Positions 5,870 through 6,700 of a stretch of DNA of 6,700 bases are shown here, in pieces (position 1 is the first letter of the stretch; each line of letters begins with the position of its first letter). The DNA lies in contig JAYVSS010000137.1 of NCBI GenBank assembly GCA_043775075.1, forward strand, positions 1 to 6,700, written 5' to 3'. Both the position numbers and the translations under genes were made by a program. The notes beneath the pieces are model-generated. The model had not been told where the DNA came from. It made no database searches and saw nothing but the letters and a program-made list of their open reading frames with translations. Source of the DNA: JANLQX01 sp043775075 (GTDB lineage: Bacteria > Actinomycetota > Acidimicrobiia > Acidimicrobiales > JANYDT01).

Positions 5870-6358
5870 TTAGTACACGGTTGGGGCTCGGACGCACGCC
5901 AAATCGTCGGCCATCTTGCGCCGGGACGCGTCGAGACGCCGGCGGTCAACCGGGTCGGTCCATTGGCCAGCGAGCTCGCCGAGACAGTGCGACCAGAACG
6001 ACGTCCGCTCGACCACCACCGAAGAGTCTCCGCACCGCCGAGCGACGGAAAGCTCGGCCGCGCAAAGAGCGAGCGCCATGTCCACCTCGGTATGCAGCGC
6101 CACAATCGTGGGAAGACGATCCGACTTCGCCTGCGGGTATGAGGTGCCCGCCACGAGCTCATGGGGCGGGGTAGCAAACACGCCCGCCAAGATGACCACT
6201 GTTCGCTCAGAGGCCACGCGCATCCCCGCCTCAAGGTGGGAAAGGGCCGTGCGGCTCATCGCTAGCCGGTCGGCCAGTTGTTGCTGCGTCCACCCCCGCT
6301 CGACCCGCAGCTGGGCGATACGGTCACCGAACGCCGGCAGTCCAACAGAGGAAGTCAC
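5870..6358 (-). CDS. XRE-family helix-turn-helix regulator with unassigned C-terminal region
   Basis: A 162-residue DNA-binding protein. Residues 11-66 are a Cro/C1-type five-helix HTH: FGDRIAQLRVERGWTQQQ, then the turn and recognition helix MSRTALSHLEAG (34-45), then VVILAGVFATPPHELV. The remaining 95 or so residues start with GTSYPQAKSDRLP (71-83) and look helical (EVDMALALCAAEL, FWSHCLGELAGQW, DASRRKMADDLA). I cannot assign them a known ligand or enzyme domain. They may dimerise or sense a signal. There is no membrane segment. The start is a GTG at 6358 with a TANNNT box six bases upstream. The gene is divergent from gmd across 95 bases, so autoregulation or control of gmd is plausible but unproven. 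It converges on the AlaX gene. Confidence 0.9.
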   Translation of the reverse strand: MTSSVGLPAFGDRIAQLRVERGWTQQQLADRLAMSRTALSHLEAGMRVASERTVVILAGVFATPPHELVAGTSYPQAKSDRLPTIVALHTEVDMALALCAAELSVARRCGDSSVVVERTSFWSHCLGELAGQWTDPVDRRRLDASRRKMADDLACVRAPTVY

Positions 6359-6364
6359 CCACTC

Positions 6365-6370
6365 AGATTA
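6365..6370 (-). promoter_or_regulatory. -10 box for a leaderless mRNA (TAATCT), XRE regulator
   Basis: On the minus strand TAATCT fits TANNNT and is followed by exactly six bases before the GTG start, so the mRNA would begin at the start codon. This also supports choosing that GTG. No -35 match is seen at 16-18 bases. Confidence 0.5.
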
Positions 6371-6393
6371 CGACGGGCGGCGACGAAAATATG

Positions 6394-6417
6394 GCCAATC
6401 TTGCCAACCCAGTTGGC
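6394..6417. repeat. Operator-like inverted repeat between XRE gene and gmd
   Basis: GCCAAC at 6403-6408 and GTTGGC at 6412-6417 form perfect 6-bp arms around CCA. A further half-site, GCCAA, lies at 6394-6398, nine bases from the first. The repeat is 37-51 bases upstream of gmd and 45-59 bases upstream of the XRE start, a fitting place for a regulator acting on gmd. The adjacent XRE protein is the obvious candidate ligand, but this is inference from position. Confidence 0.5.
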
Positions 6418-6440
6418 TGAAGTTCATTGAAAAATCTGCC

Positions 6441-6446
6441 GATACT
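6441..6446 (+). promoter_or_regulatory. Possible -10 box of gmd (GATACT)
   Basis: GATACT matches four of six bases of TATAAT and is followed by seven bases before the gmd ATG. No Shine-Dalgarno is present, so gmd may also be leaderless. The -35 is weak. Confidence 0.4.
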
Positions 6447-6453
6447 GAACGCC

Positions 6454-6700
6454 ATGACCATAAAGCGCGCGCTCATCACCGGGATCACGGGGCAGGACGG
6501 GTCCTACCTGGCTGAGCACCTCCTGGAACTGGGCTACGAAGTCATCGGAATGGTTCGCCGTTCCTCGACCGTGACCTTTGAGCGGATCGCCCATATTCAA
6601 GATCGGCTCACGCTGGTGAGCGGGGACCTTCTCGATGCTGCATCAATGGTGCAGGTCATAAGCGATTGCCGACCCCATGAGGTGTACAACCTCGCCGCCC
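6454..6700 (+). CDS. gmd: GDP-mannose 4,6-dehydratase, N-terminal part (runs off the window)
   Basis: Converts GDP-D-mannose to GDP-4-keto-6-deoxy-D-mannose, the entry to GDP-fucose, GDP-rhamnose and related sugars for surface polysaccharide. 82 codons are visible of a usual 320-350. They show the Rossmann start ALITGITGQDGSYLAEHLL, with the NAD(P)-binding G10-I-T-G13-Q-D-G16. Next is GYEVIGMVRRSS, whose Arg pair follows strand two as in NADP-binding Gmd. Then come the segment RLTLVSGDLLD and strand EVYNLAA at the edge. ITGQDG plus MVRRSS separate Gmd from other extended short-chain dehydrogenases such as epimerases. The ATG at 6454 leaves the usual short N-terminus. It is divergent from the XRE regulator and may begin a sugar-nucleotide operon. 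Confidence 0.95.
   Translation, partial: MTIKRALITGITGQDGSYLAEHLLELGYEVIGMVRRSSTVTFERIAHIQDRLTLVSGDLLDAASMVQVISDCRPHEVYNLAA

Noticed and set aside
5837..6515. Plus-strand open frames opposite the XRE gene, one extending to 6515 into gmd.
   Set aside because: They run antisense to a clear HTH gene and overlap the gmd start in another frame.

Overview
The window is ordinary chromosomal DNA, about 60% G+C by eye, and most likely actinobacterial. Four things point that way. The leucyl-tRNA synthetase follows the actinobacterial sequence style, including a KIGKS form of the KMSKS loop. Most genes lack a Shine-Dalgarno sequence. Several starts have a TANNNT box six bases upstream, the layout of leaderless actinobacterial mRNAs. 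The flavin split-barrel and Dabb proteins are of kinds common in actinobacteria. A deep-branching group such as Acidimicrobiia is possible, but the sequence alone cannot settle this.

Layout: 1-2775 (minus) is leuS, complete at its N-terminus and running off the left edge about 30 codons before its expected end. 2776-3018 is a divergent promoter region with a cluster of GAGGTGG repeats. 3019-3996 (plus) is a type I methionine aminopeptidase with an N-terminal SEC-C zinc motif. 4041-4343 (plus) is a small Dabb-domain protein. 4391-4463 (plus) is tRNA-Ala(GGC), followed by a GNRA-loop hairpin terminator. 4536-5006 (plus) is a flavin split-barrel (PPOX-family) protein. 5039-5785 (plus) is an AlaX-type alanyl-tRNA editing protein. 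A hairpin at 5793-5810 separates it from a convergent XRE-family regulator at 5870-6358 (minus). After a 95-base divergent promoter region with an operator-like inverted repeat, gmd (GDP-mannose 4,6-dehydratase) starts at 6454 and runs off the right edge, probably the first gene of a nucleotide-sugar or surface-polysaccharide cluster.

The left two-thirds is dominated by translation and its quality control: LeuRS charging and editing, N-terminal methionine removal, a tRNA-Ala gene, and an editing enzyme for mischarged tRNA-Ala within 600 bases of it. The right end changes theme to sugar-nucleotide metabolism, with a regulator divergent from gmd.

I found no mobile element, CRISPR array, prophage gene or clearly new multi-gene system. 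The points most worth checking are the shared leaderless-promoter geometry, the 21-base-period repeat array between leuS and map, the Asp at the usual Cys ligand position of AlaX, and the XRE/gmd intergenic inverted repeat.
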